Virus record (IMG/VR): IMGVR_UViG_3300037502_002084
Span: 1-22,562 of that record
Length of the DNA: 22,562 bases
Reading direction: 5' to 3' (one strand)
Source of the DNA: a virus
How positions within the stretch are numbered: the stretch's first letter is position 1; the number at the start of each line of letters is the position of its first letter. The notes under the pieces were generated by a model that was not told the origin of the DNA, did no database searches, and saw only the letters and a list, made by a program, of their open reading frames with translations. Position numbers and translations under genes: made by a program. Positions 13,683 to 21,533 of this stretch are shown here, piece by piece.

Positions 13683-13918
13683 TGAGATTAAGGGAACTAT
13701 TTGAGGAAGCATCTGCTGGTGCAACCAGTGCCAGCAGTATCGCTGCGGTTCCTAATCCTAATTTAGCAATTGGTGACTCACGTGCCAGAAAATCCTATGG
13801 AAACAGTGCAAATCCCAAGCCTCCACAAACAAAACAGCGTAAAAACAGCAACGGAACAGCGAAAAATGCACTAGACATGACTACAAACATATTTGGTGGA
13901 GAAACCATCAAACGATAA
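13682..13918 (+). CDS. Small conserved phage protein, possible head internal peptide
   Basis: A 78-residue basic protein. ATG 13682 overlaps the endolysin stop by one base; an upstream in-frame ATG lies inside the endolysin gene. It opens MRLRELFEEASAGATSASS, then AVPNPNLAIGDSRARKSYG, PKPPQTK and a tail NIFGGETIKR. I recall close relatives in T4-like cyanophages, annotated only as hypothetical. The opening resembles the capsid-targeting peptide of T4 internal proteins (recalled as MKTYQEFIAEA): both have E-[LF]-[FI]-x-E-A. Packaging in the head is an inference. The stop codon is embedded in the next late motif. Confidence 0.72.
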   Translation: MRLRELFEEASAGATSASSIAAVPNPNLAIGDSRARKSYGNSANPKPPQTKQRKNSNGTAKNALDMTTNIFGGETIKR

Positions 13919-13921
13919 ATA
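13914..13921 (+). promoter_or_regulatory. T4-type late promoter motif GATAAATA
   Basis: It contains the TAA stop (13916-13918) of the preceding gene and lies 24 bases before the start at 13946. GGAG at 13934-13937 is the ribosome site. The same stop-in-promoter arrangement occurs at 13022. Confidence 0.62.
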
Positions 13922-13945
13922 TCTTATAGAAACGGAGTTTTTAAC

Positions 13946-14965
13946 ATGCACATCGAAATGGAACCAATGAGAGGCCCAGAACACGACGACGAAGGTCGTA
14001 TGGCCAAAGCGGACCTATACAAATTAGCCAATTATAGCCTTAAATTATTCAAGCAATTAGACAATAGTCAACAACTTGAAGGTTGGGTACAGGCTAAAAT
14101 TACCAAGGCCGCTGACTACATTGCCAGCGTATATCACTATATGGAATATGAGATGAAGTTTAGTGAGTATGGTCAGGCTATTGAAGACAGCGATGTGTAT
14201 ACAGAGAGCCAAAAGCGCGAGCTAAAGAACAAGCTATTTGAAGCTAAAGAAAAAATCAAAGATCTTAAGAAAGCACAAGCTGAAAAACTTAAGAAAAAAG
14301 AAAAGAAAGACATTGAAGAAGCAAGTGGATTCCGTGCAACAGATAAGAAAAAAGGCAAAGTAGAAAAGAGTGAAAAGAAACAATACTTTGTTAAGTTAGA
14401 AAAAGAAGGCAAAACCAAAGGCATGACTATGGTCGCTGACGAAGGCGAAACTGAAGGCGATATCCGTGATCGTGCCAAGAGAGACAATCAAGGTTGGAGT
14501 GTTGCCAGTGTTCGTGTTAAAGACAGCGGTAGTGGAGAAGAAGTCAGCGAAGGCAAGCGTATGAAGGACAAGAAGTCCGCAGAAGGTAACAGATTCACAC
14601 ATAATCTTAAAAAAGCTCGTGACGCAGGTAAAAAACAAGCTGACCTAGATGGTGACGGTGACATGGAAAAGGTTCAGAAAGAGAATCAAGATGCGGCGGC
14701 TGCAAGAACAGCAAGAAATAAAGTAGCTAATGATTTGGCTGCTCAAGACGCTCCTAAAGAAGGAAGAAAAACTAAAGAAAATATGATGAGTGCTCTTGGC
14801 AAGGCTGCTGGCGCGGCAGGTGCCGCAGTTGCTGGTGCTCCACAAAAGTCAGGCATTCCTGCTACAGCAAAAACTACTGTACCAGGAATGAGAGCTACAC
14901 AACAAGATTTAAAAAATGTTAATGCCGGTGCAGCTCTTGGTGAGAAAAGAAAAGGTAAAAAATAA
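13946..14965 (+). CDS. Lys-rich late protein with DxDxDG motif, probable virion/head-associated
   Basis: A 339-residue highly charged protein. Residues 20-80 are a helical domain (ADLYKLANYSLKLFKQL, then AADYIASVYHYMEYE) of a type I recall in cyanophage hypothetical proteins. A Lys/Glu coiled helix (90-125) follows, then a small beta-like domain (144-194) and an RFTHNLKKARDAGKKQ element. A DLDGDGD loop at 234-239, with Asp233, 235, 237 and 239, has the pattern of calcium-binding dockerin/EF loops. The tail is Ala/Gly-rich (284-300) and basic. Candidate T4 prohead-protease sites are LFE99|A and IEE125|A. It has its own late motif and ribosome site and heads a three-gene unit. Function unknown. 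Confidence 0.72.
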   Translation: MHIEMEPMRGPEHDDEGRMAKADLYKLANYSLKLFKQLDNSQQLEGWVQAKITKAADYIASVYHYMEYEMKFSEYGQAIEDSDVYTESQKRELKNKLFEAKEKIKDLKKAQAEKLKKKEKKDIEEASGFRATDKKKGKVEKSEKKQYFVKLEKEGKTKGMTMVADEGETEGDIRDRAKRDNQGWSVASVRVKDSGSGEEVSEGKRMKDKKSAEGNRFTHNLKKARDAGKKQADLDGDGDMEKVQKENQDAAAARTARNKVANDLAAQDAPKEGRKTKENMMSALGKAAGAAGAAVAGAPQKSGIPATAKTTVPGMRATQQDLKNVNAGAALGEKRKGKK

Positions 14966-14967
14966 TC

Positions 14968-16362
14968 ATGGATGTCAAACAAGTACTTGCGCTAATTGAT
15001 TCTGCAGAACAGAAAAAAGAAACGTTGACTGAAGGTAAAAACATGGCCAAAGACATGGTCATGCAACATTATACCAAAAAAGAAATTAGTACACCTGTTA
15101 GAAAACCAGTTAGCAAACTCAACGAGTATTTTAAAGTAGTAGACAACGAAATGCTAAACGTAATCAAAGAAGAGCGTGAAGCAAAACGTGTTGAAGTTAA
15201 ATCCATTGTTAATCGTGTTTTAGAACGTTTAGATGAAGGCAAAAAAGTAGAAGCACCTAAGCCACGTAACTTTGTTGCTAAAAATGCTAAGACTGCTGGT
15301 GCTGGCGCACACAAAGATAAAAAGAAAGCTGAAAAACAAGGTGACTTAAAACATAAAAAAGAAAAAGTACCTATGGATGAAAACGAACAGCTAAGTGAAA
15401 AAGCTGTTAGCAAAGCACAACAGAAATTTATGGGCATGGTACATGCCGCCAAGAAAGGTGAAAAGCCGGCCAGCAAGGAAGTTGCTACGGCTGCTAAAGG
15501 AATGAGTGCTAAGGCAGCTAAGGATTATGCTAGTACCAAGCACAAAGGTCTTCCAAATAAAAAAGTAGACGAAGAGAAGAAAAAAGGTACACACGGAAAA
15601 GCCTGCTGGGACGGATATCGTAGAGTAGGACAAAACGATTGTGTTAAAGTAAGTGAAGCTATCGAAGTCGGTTCACCAGTTCGTGTTTACAGCAACGTAT
15701 TAAAAAAATCAGTGTTAGGCACTGTAGTTGCTATTAACGAAAACAAAGTATACATAAACTATAACAACACAAAAATTGTTATGGGTCATCCAATTAGTAA
15801 AATTGAATTAAACGAAGCGGCAGCAGCAACGGCAGCTAAGGTTGCTGGCCAGGCAGCACCAGGTATGTTAGCAAAAGCAGCAAGATTTATCCCAGGTGTC
15901 GGTTTAGTAGCAGGTGGGTATGACGCTTACAAACGTGCTCAAGCAGGTGACTATACTGGTGCGGCGCTTAGTGCTGGTGCAGGTCTTGCAGGTCTAGTTC
16001 CAGGCTTAGGTACTACCGTAGCAACTGGTTTAATTGGGGCGCAAATGGGTCGTGATTACGCTAAAACAGGCAGTGTACTTCCAGACTATGATGAAATGGG
16101 TAAGGCTGCGCAAAAAGGTCAAGCCCCAACACCAACACCAACACCACAACCAAATAGGAAAACTGGTGCTATAATAAATGGTTCACCCGAATCGATCAAA
16201 ATAATGCAGAAAAAGTTATCTGATGCTGGTGCAAAGAACACCGATGGAACACCTTTAGTAGCAGATGGTAAAATAGGTTCAAACACTCAGGCAGCTATGA
16301 AACAGTTCCCTGATATTGCTAAAACATACAATTATGGACGACCTGGCACAGTAGGTGCATAA
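14968..16362 (+). CDS. Late protein with DUF3008-like segment, glycine-rich membrane region and peptidoglycan-binding domain
   Basis: 464 residues. The opening MDVKQVLALIDSAEQ resembles that of the next gene and is followed by LTE22|G. Residues 40-140 are charged helix and basic linker. Residues 144-203 (AVSKAQQKFMGMVHAAKKG, later TKHKGLPNK) match my memory of DUF3008. KACWDGYRRVGQNDC (211-225) follows, then a small beta domain (228-282). Residues 284-362 are an Ala/Gly zipper with hydrophobic stretches near 308-318 and 333-360. After a TP-repeat linker (387-393), 405-451 reads as a PG_binding_1-like repeat (SPESIKIMQKKLSDAG with DGKIGSNTQAAM). Candidate processing sites are LTE22|G, LDE90|G and LNE283|A. 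Architecture suggests an ejected or envelope-acting virion protein; this is inference. Confidence 0.75.
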   Translation: MDVKQVLALIDSAEQKKETLTEGKNMAKDMVMQHYTKKEISTPVRKPVSKLNEYFKVVDNEMLNVIKEEREAKRVEVKSIVNRVLERLDEGKKVEAPKPRNFVAKNAKTAGAGAHKDKKKAEKQGDLKHKKEKVPMDENEQLSEKAVSKAQQKFMGMVHAAKKGEKPASKEVATAAKGMSAKAAKDYASTKHKGLPNKKVDEEKKKGTHGKACWDGYRRVGQNDCVKVSEAIEVGSPVRVYSNVLKKSVLGTVVAINENKVYINYNNTKIVMGHPISKIELNEAAAATAAKVAGQAAPGMLAKAARFIPGVGLVAGGYDAYKRAQAGDYTGAALSAGAGLAGLVPGLGTTVATGLIGAQMGRDYAKTGSVLPDYDEMGKAAQKGQAPTPTPTPQPNRKTGAIINGSPESIKIMQKKLSDAGAKNTDGTPLVADGKIGSNTQAAMKQFPDIAKTYNYGRPGTVGA

Positions 16363-16382
16363 AAAATTCAGAGGAACAAGAA

Positions 16383-18122
16383 ATGGATATTAGATCACTA
16401 ATTTCAAAATTAGATAGTATACAAGCACTTAACGAAGCATTAACTTTAGATCAAGTTACTGCCGCAGTTGGTCAAGAAAAAAGCGAACAAAAACGTGCAA
16501 AAATACTTATGGGCTTGGCTCAAAAAGAAAATTTGCCAGGTTTATATGATCCTGTAAGTGGATATTTTGTCAGTGCAACACCTGATAAAAACTACATGAC
16601 ACAACAGGAAACTCCAAGGATCAGTGCCACAGCTAGTAAAAGTTCAGATCAAAAGTTAGCACAGTTGGGTCTAGTTCCTCAAAATGCAAGTACATCAACA
16701 TTTTTAGGTCGCATGTTTAGAGGTGATCAAAAAGGTCAATACGATCTTGATACCAAACAAACTTCTAGAGATGCAAGATTGCAACAGTTAATTGCAGACT
16801 TAGTAGGCAAAGCTGGTCCATTATTAGACAAACTAGAAAAGAAATATGCTGCACCAACAACTGAAGGTATAAGGTATACCAGTGGTATTGCTAGAGCACT
16901 AGCAGAAAGTATTGGCTACGATTTATTTGAAGCTGAAGCACCTGCTAGTAGTAGCTATACAGGGCAAGCGGCTACACCAGCTGCACCTGCTGAAGAAGAT
17001 CCAGATCTAAAAGCACTAGAAGCCATTATGATGCAGTTAAGTGATATTTCTGATCCTAAAGTAGAACCAATTAAAGATCGTTATGCGGCATTATTACAGA
17101 TGATGGATACTGCTAAAAAGGCAGCAGCCGATAAAGAAAAACAAGCCGCTGACACTAAGAACGCACAAGCAGAAGCAGATGCACTTACAAGAGAAGGTCT
17201 AAAGAAAAAAATCGCAAGATTAAAAGAATTATTAGACAAACAAAAAGCTAAAAAAGGTGGTATAACACCTGGACAGAATGCTAGAGATGATTTATTAGCA
17301 AGACAGGGATCCACTACAGACCCATTAGCTAGAGATGATGCAACTAAAAATGCACTCCCTAAGGGAATGACTATAGAAAATTTAAGCGAAAGTGAAATCA
17401 TTGCGAGACTACGTAAGCAGTTAGAGGATATTGAAAATCGTATTGATGAAGGCGATGACATAGATGAAAACGTGTTCCAGGCTATCGGTCAAGGAGTTAA
17501 GGGCGCAGTTAACGTTGGTAGAAACTTTATTGGCGGTATAGGCGGTAGAGCAGCCACAGGCACAGTTAGAAGTGCTGACGAACTAGCTGCGGCACAAAAA
17601 GCTACCAACGCCGCAAGAAAGGCTGCTGGTAAGAAACCATTAACCAAAGCACAACAAGCTCAACAAGCTAAAGCAGGTATTGGTACTGTTAACCCAGCAA
17701 GCAAAGCAGCCAGAGTAGCTAATACAGCTGGACAAGTAGTTAGAGCTAATCCAGTTAGAACAGCATTGGCAACTGCTGCCGGTGGCGCAGCCATAGGTTA
17801 TGGATTAAACAAAGACGATCCAAAACAAGACGTTACTCCAGTACCAACTCCAGGACCAGTAGGACCCGTACCAGCACCTGATCCAACTCCAGCACCAGCA
17901 CCAGCACCTGATCCAACTCCAGCACCAGCAACTGATCCGACTCCAGCAACACCGGTTGATGATCCAGATATGAAAGAGATTGGGCAATTAATGAGTGATA
18001 TTGGTCAATACACAAATCCTCAAGAAGCACCTGCTGATGTAGTTGACATGGCTACTAAAGAATTGGATGCTGCGAGAAAGGCATTGAAAGAGCTAGGACT
18101 AGATGCCCCTGCAGAAGAATAA
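16383..18122 (+). CDS. Ala/Gly/Pro-rich late protein with repeated helical module, probable processed head protein
   Basis: 579 residues, low complexity. The opening MDIRSLISKLDSIQALNE|A parallels the neighbour upstream and ends in a candidate prohead-protease site (E18|A19). Further sites are LFE183|A, LSE336|S and IDE356|G. Residues 206-250 (DPDLKALEAIMMQLSDI...) reappear in weaker form at 527-572 (DPDMKEIGQLMSDIGQY...). Coiled-coil helices span 232-290 and 338-356. An Ala/Gly-rich region (365-475) has glycine-zipper segments. Residues 485-525 are a Pro/Ala/Thr linker with DPTPAP repeats. It has no enzyme motif. It follows the previous gene by 20 bases with an AGAGGA ribosome site and is ended by a strong terminator. 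Confidence 0.72.
   Translation: MDIRSLISKLDSIQALNEALTLDQVTAAVGQEKSEQKRAKILMGLAQKENLPGLYDPVSGYFVSATPDKNYMTQQETPRISATASKSSDQKLAQLGLVPQNASTSTFLGRMFRGDQKGQYDLDTKQTSRDARLQQLIADLVGKAGPLLDKLEKKYAAPTTEGIRYTSGIARALAESIGYDLFEAEAPASSSYTGQAATPAAPAEEDPDLKALEAIMMQLSDISDPKVEPIKDRYAALLQMMDTAKKAAADKEKQAADTKNAQAEADALTREGLKKKIARLKELLDKQKAKKGGITPGQNARDDLLARQGSTTDPLARDDATKNALPKGMTIENLSESEIIARLRKQLEDIENRIDEGDDIDENVFQAIGQGVKGAVNVGRNFIGGIGGRAATGTVRSADELAAAQKATNAARKAAGKKPLTKAQQAQQAKAGIGTVNPASKAARVANTAGQVVRANPVRTALATAAGGAAIGYGLNKDDPKQDVTPVPTPGPVGPVPAPDPTPAPAPAPDPTPAPATDPTPATPVDDPDMKEIGQLMSDIGQYTNPQEAPADVVDMATKELDAARKALKELGLDAPAEE
17880..17957 (+). repeat. Short tandem repeat encoding DPTPAP units
   Basis: Three in-frame copies of 30, 24 and 24 bases start at 17880, 17910 and 17934. 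Each begins GATCC(A/G)ACTCCAGCA and encodes DPTPA plus a variable tail. Unit length differs by two residues between copies, consistent with slippage or unequal recombination in a flexible linker. Confidence 0.85.
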
Positions 18123-18137
18123 AATCTTTATTCAAAT

Positions 18138-18167
18138 AAAACGGCAAATTTAATTTGCCGTTTTTTT
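18138..18167 (+). terminator. Strong intrinsic terminator after the late block
   Basis: ACGGCAAAT (18141-18149) pairs perfectly with ATTTGCCGT (18153-18161) around TTA. Flanking AAA/TTT extends the stem, and seven T residues run from 18161 to 18167. It separates the late unit from the early promoter that follows. Confidence 0.93.
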
Positions 18168-18175
18168 ACCTTTGC

Positions 18176-18204
18176 TTGACTTAGAAATATAAGTAATGTA
18201 CAAT
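18176..18204 (+). promoter_or_regulatory. Sigma70 promoter of the dsbA-gp43 unit
   Basis: TTGACT (18176-18181) and TACAAT (18199-18204) are spaced 17 bases apart, each 5/6 to consensus. The start is predicted near 18211. A GGAG ribosome site (18217-18220) and ATG at 18228 follow. Confidence 0.8.
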
Positions 18205-18227
18205 AAGGCTTATTTAGGAGTAACAAC

Positions 18228-18482
18228 ATGTCAAGAATGTACGGACCAGAAGAAAAGGCTAAATTGGAACGTTTGATTAATGAAGGCTCAACTGTATTAC
18301 GTGAAGTTGAAGATTTACAAGAAGGCTTAAAAGAAACTGTTAAGGCCGTTGCAGAAGAACTTAATATTAAACCCAGCGTTATTCAACGTGCTATCAAAAT
18401 AGCACACAAGGGTGACTGGAGTGCGTACAATGAAGATTGGGCTGAAATTGAAAGCATTTTAGAAGTTACCAAAAAGATTTAA
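18228..18482 (+). CDS. dsbA: DsbA-like double-stranded DNA-binding protein
   Basis: An 84-residue acidic/basic helical protein. In T4, DsbA (89 residues) binds double-stranded DNA and assists late transcription. The C-terminal half here (AEELNIKPSVIQRAIKIAHK, then ...YNEDWAEIESILE) aligns in pattern with T4 DsbA (KDELGVDGKMFNRLLALYHK, then an acidic helix), including the central helix and His-Lys. A helical N-terminal half (LERLINEGSTVLREVEDLQE) matches the T4 layout. It is first behind a clear sigma70 promoter with a GGAG site. Identification is by remembered similarity of a short protein, so moderately sure. Confidence 0.72.
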   Translation: MSRMYGPEEKAKLERLINEGSTVLREVEDLQEGLKETVKAVAEELNIKPSVIQRAIKIAHKGDWSAYNEDWAEIESILEVTKKI

Positions 18483-18494
18483 TGTTGGAAGTTC

Positions 18495-18797
18495 ATGGAT
18501 CATATAAGTAACGCAGTAATCGATGTCTATAAATGGGCTGAGAAAGATTTTAAAGAGTGGCCTCTTAGATTTGTTTTAGAAATCACAGCTTGGATTCTAA
18601 GTATTGTATGTGCAATCTGGATGGGTGCAACGTTACCAAACCCTCCATTTTTAATTCTGTATCCGTTGTTTATAGCTCAGTGTACCATATTTACTTGGGC
18701 TGCGTGGACTAGAAAAAGCACAGGTATGGTGGCGAATTATCTACTGCTAGTCACTATCGATGTGATTGCATTGATAAGACTGATAACTATACAATAA
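18495..18797 (+). CDS. Small three-span membrane protein, conserved in T4-like phages
   Basis: A 100-residue integral membrane protein. A charged N-terminus with Trp (YKWAEKDFKEWPLRF) is followed by three hydrophobic segments, about 26-45, 50-70 and 80-98. Between them lie the motifs TLPNPPFLILYP and WTRKSTGMVANYLLL. I recall close relatives annotated as hypothetical in cyanophages, often near early genes; no function is known. It lies 12 bases after the dsbA-like gene and shares its transcript. It is unlikely to be the holin because it is expressed with replication genes. Confidence 0.75.
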   Translation: MDHISNAVIDVYKWAEKDFKEWPLRFVLEITAWILSIVCAIWMGATLPNPPFLILYPLFIAQCTIFTWAAWTRKSTGMVANYLLLVTIDVIALIRLITIQ

Positions 18798-18807
18798 GAG
18801 TAAGGTA

Positions 18808-18861
18808 TGATCAGCCACAAATGATCACTATGGTATTTGCGGGCCTTAAATCGCAAAGGAG
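18808..18861 (+). promoter_or_regulatory. Candidate translational operator of gp43 (two hairpins ending at the Shine-Dalgarno)
   Basis: TGATCA (18808-18813) and TGATCA (18822-18827) form a 6-bp stem with an 8-base loop. TTTGCG (18836-18841) and CGCAAA (18852-18857) form a second 6-bp stem with loop GGCCTTAAAT. The second stem abuts the GGAG ribosome site (18858-18861) of the polymerase gene. T4 and RB69 gp43 repress their own translation by binding a hairpin just before the ribosome site, so this may be the equivalent. The loop sequence is not the T4 one. Confidence 0.45.
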
Positions 18862-18866
18862 AAAAA

Positions 18867-21533
18867 ATGAGCTATGTAGACGCATGGTTCGACCGTGACA
18901 ATGACGTTGTCAAAGTGGTTGAACGCAACAAAGACGGTAAAAGAGAATATAGAGATATTCCTGCCCGTTACACATTTTATTACGAAGACCCCAAAGGCAA
19001 ACACCAATCAATATATGGTACACCGGTAACAAGGGTTGTTTGTAAGTCACAAAAAGATTTTCACAAAGAACTAAAAATCAACAGCCATAAAAAGATTTAT
19101 GAGGCTGATATCAATCAAATATTTGTCTGTCTAAGTGACAATTACCTAAACAGTGAACCACCAAAACTGCACGTAGCATTTTTTGACATCGAGGTCGACT
19201 TTGATCCGGAAAGAGGATATGCAAGTCCAGATGATGCATTTATGCCCATTACTTCTATTGCAGTACACTTACAATGGTTGAACACTTTAATTTGTTTTGC
19301 GGTCCCGCCAAAAACACTGACCAAAGATCAAGCACAAAAAACTATAGAGGGTATTCCAGATACTATACTTTTTGATACTGAAGCAGAAATGCTAGATGCA
19401 TTTCTAGATCTTATTCAGGATGCAGACATTATCAGTGGCTGGAACAGTGAAGGATATGACGTACCTTATACTGTAAATCGTGTAACAAAAGTTCTAAGCA
19501 AAGAAGATACAAGACGTTTTTGTTTGTTTGATCAATTTCCTAAACGCCGAGAATATGAAAAGTATGGTAAAACTGCTGTAACTTATGACTTTGTAGGTCG
19601 TGTACACTTGGATAGTTTGGAGCTATATCGCAGGTATACATACGAAGAACGTCACACATATCGATTAGACGCTATTGGTGAAATGGAAGTTGGCGAGAAA
19701 AAAGTTGCCTATGAAGGTACATTGGATCAATTATATAACAATGATTTTCGTAAGTTTATTGAATATAACAGACAAGATACTGCACTACTAGACAAGTTAG
19801 ATAAAAAACTAAAATTCCTAGATCTAGCCAACACATTGGCACATGAAAACACCGTGCTATTACAGACTACAATGGGGGCTGTAGCAGTTACAGAACAGGC
19901 CATTATTAATGAGGCTCATCGCAGAGGTTTCGTTGTTCCTAGCAGAACTAAAATGAGTGAACGTGAAGATACTGCGGCGGCAGGTGCTTATGTTGCGCAT
20001 CCTAAAGAAGGACTACAAGACTGGGTTGGCTCGTTAGATATTAACAGTCTATATCCCAGTGCCATTCGTGCGTTAAACATGGGTCCAGAAACTATTGTAG
20101 GACAACTGCGTCAAACAATGACTGAAGAATACTTACAAAGTCAACAAGCTAAGGGAAAGAGTTTTGCTGCCAGTTGGGAAGGTAAATTTGGCAGTGATGA
20201 ATACACTGCTGTGATGAATCGAGAAGTTGGCACAGAAATTATTATTGACTGGGAAGAAGGCGGTTATGATGTTCTCAGTGCCGCAGAGGTGTACAAATTA
20301 ATTTTTGACAGTAATCAACCATGGATGATCAGTGCCAATGGCACTATCTTTACATATGAAAAAGAAGGTGTAATACCTGGACTTCTTAAACGTTGGTATG
20401 CTGAACGTAAAGAGATGCAGGCCAAACTAAAAGATGCTATTAAAGCGGAGAATAAAGTTGAAGAAGAATATTGGGACAAAAGACAGTTGGTTAAAAAGAT
20501 TAACCTTAACAGTCTTTACGGTGCTATCCTTAATCCTGGTTGCAGGTTTTTTGATAAGCGCATTGGACAGTCAACTACACTCACAGGACGTCAAATTGCC
20601 AAGCACATGGCTGGTAAGGTAAACGAAATTGTAACTGGTGACTATGACCATATAGGCAAAGCAATTATATACGGTGACACAGATAGTTGTTACTTTAGTG
20701 CTTATAAAACACTGAAAAAAGATATTGACAGTGGAGCACTACCTTGGAATAAAGAAACTGTAGTATCATTGTACGATCAAATTGGTAATGAAGTTAACAA
20801 TACTTTTCCACAATTTATGTTAGATGCTTTCCACTGTCCAAAAACACGTGGTGAAGTTATTAAAGCTGGACGTGAAATTGTCGGTAGTAAAAGTTTGTTC
20901 ATTACTAAAAAACGGTATGCAGTATTGTATTATGACAAGGAAGGCAAACGTACAGATGTAGATGGAAAAGCTGGTAAGATTAAAGCTATGGGACTAGACC
21001 TTAAGCGTAGCGATACTCCAGAATTCATTCAAAACTTTTTAAGTGATGTACTTGAGATGGTTCTTACTGGTAAAAACGAAAAAGAAGTATTAGACTTTAT
21101 TACAAAATTTAGAACAGAATTTAAAAGCAGGCCTGGCTGGGAAAAGGGTAGTCCAAGACGTGCCAACAATATCACTGAGTATGATGCTAAAGAAAAAAAG
21201 CAAGGCAAAGCAAATATGCCTGGCCATGTTCGTGCCAGTATTAATTGGAATACTTTAAAACGTATGCACGGCGACAAATACTCAATGAATATTACTGATG
21301 GTGCCAAAGTTATTGTTTGTAAATTAAAGCAAAATCCACTTGGATTCACTAGCGTGGCGTATCCTGTAGATGAATTACGTTTACCACAATGGTTTAAAGA
21401 TTTACCATTTGATCACGACGAAATGGAGTCTACTATCATCGACAATAAACTAGAAAATTTAATTGGTGTCCTTAAATGGGATATTGCCAGCACAGAGGAG
21501 AAGAACACGTTTAATAAACTGTTCGAATTTTAA
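18867..21533 (+). CDS. 43: T4-type family B DNA polymerase (gp43)
   Basis: Replicative polymerase with 3'-5' proofreading, 888 residues (T4 gp43 is 898). I place the start at 18867 because GGAG precedes it by 5 bases and the opening MSYVDAWFDRDNDVVKVVER fits the family; an in-frame TTG at 18837 lies inside a predicted hairpin. Exonuclease motifs are FFDIEVDFD (about 105), ISGWNSEGYD and YNRQDTALLDK. Polymerase motifs are DINSLYPSAI (about 390), KKINLNSLYG (about 543) and YGDTDS (about 601). All catalytic Asp residues are present. The extreme C-terminus NTFNKLFEF is hydrophobic, like the gp43 tail that binds the sliding clamp. No intein or split is seen. Confidence 0.97.
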   Translation: MSYVDAWFDRDNDVVKVVERNKDGKREYRDIPARYTFYYEDPKGKHQSIYGTPVTRVVCKSQKDFHKELKINSHKKIYEADINQIFVCLSDNYLNSEPPKLHVAFFDIEVDFDPERGYASPDDAFMPITSIAVHLQWLNTLICFAVPPKTLTKDQAQKTIEGIPDTILFDTEAEMLDAFLDLIQDADIISGWNSEGYDVPYTVNRVTKVLSKEDTRRFCLFDQFPKRREYEKYGKTAVTYDFVGRVHLDSLELYRRYTYEERHTYRLDAIGEMEVGEKKVAYEGTLDQLYNNDFRKFIEYNRQDTALLDKLDKKLKFLDLANTLAHENTVLLQTTMGAVAVTEQAIINEAHRRGFVVPSRTKMSEREDTAAAGAYVAHPKEGLQDWVGSLDINSLYPSAIRALNMGPETIVGQLRQTMTEEYLQSQQAKGKSFAASWEGKFGSDEYTAVMNREVGTEIIIDWEEGGYDVLSAAEVYKLIFDSNQPWMISANGTIFTYEKEGVIPGLLKRWYAERKEMQAKLKDAIKAENKVEEEYWDKRQLVKKINLNSLYGAILNPGCRFFDKRIGQSTTLTGRQIAKHMAGKVNEIVTGDYDHIGKAIIYGDTDSCYFSAYKTLKKDIDSGALPWNKETVVSLYDQIGNEVNNTFPQFMLDAFHCPKTRGEVIKAGREIVGSKSLFITKKRYAVLYYDKEGKRTDVDGKAGKIKAMGLDLKRSDTPEFIQNFLSDVLEMVLTGKNEKEVLDFITKFRTEFKSRPGWEKGSPRRANNITEYDAKEKKQGKANMPGHVRASINWNTLKRMHGDKYSMNITDGAKVIVCKLKQNPLGFTSVAYPVDELRLPQWFKDLPFDHDEMESTIIDNKLENLIGVLKWDIASTEEKNTFNKLFEF

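Noticed and set aside
14396-14638. Minus-strand Phe/Ser-rich frames opposite the Lys-rich late genes (also 15069-15476)
   Set aside because: They are the expected antisense of AAG/GAA-rich coding sequence, not membrane proteins.
17880-17957. CRISPR-like array
   Set aside because: The repeats are in-frame, contiguous, of uneven length and without spacers.
17805-18030. Trp/Cys-rich and Leu/Val-rich minus-strand frames opposite the proline repeats
   Set aside because: These are mirror translations of the CCA/GCA repeat and have no independent support.
18837-18866. TTG start extending gp43 by 10 residues
   Set aside because: It has no ribosome site and sits inside the hairpin; ATG 18867 has GGAG at good spacing.
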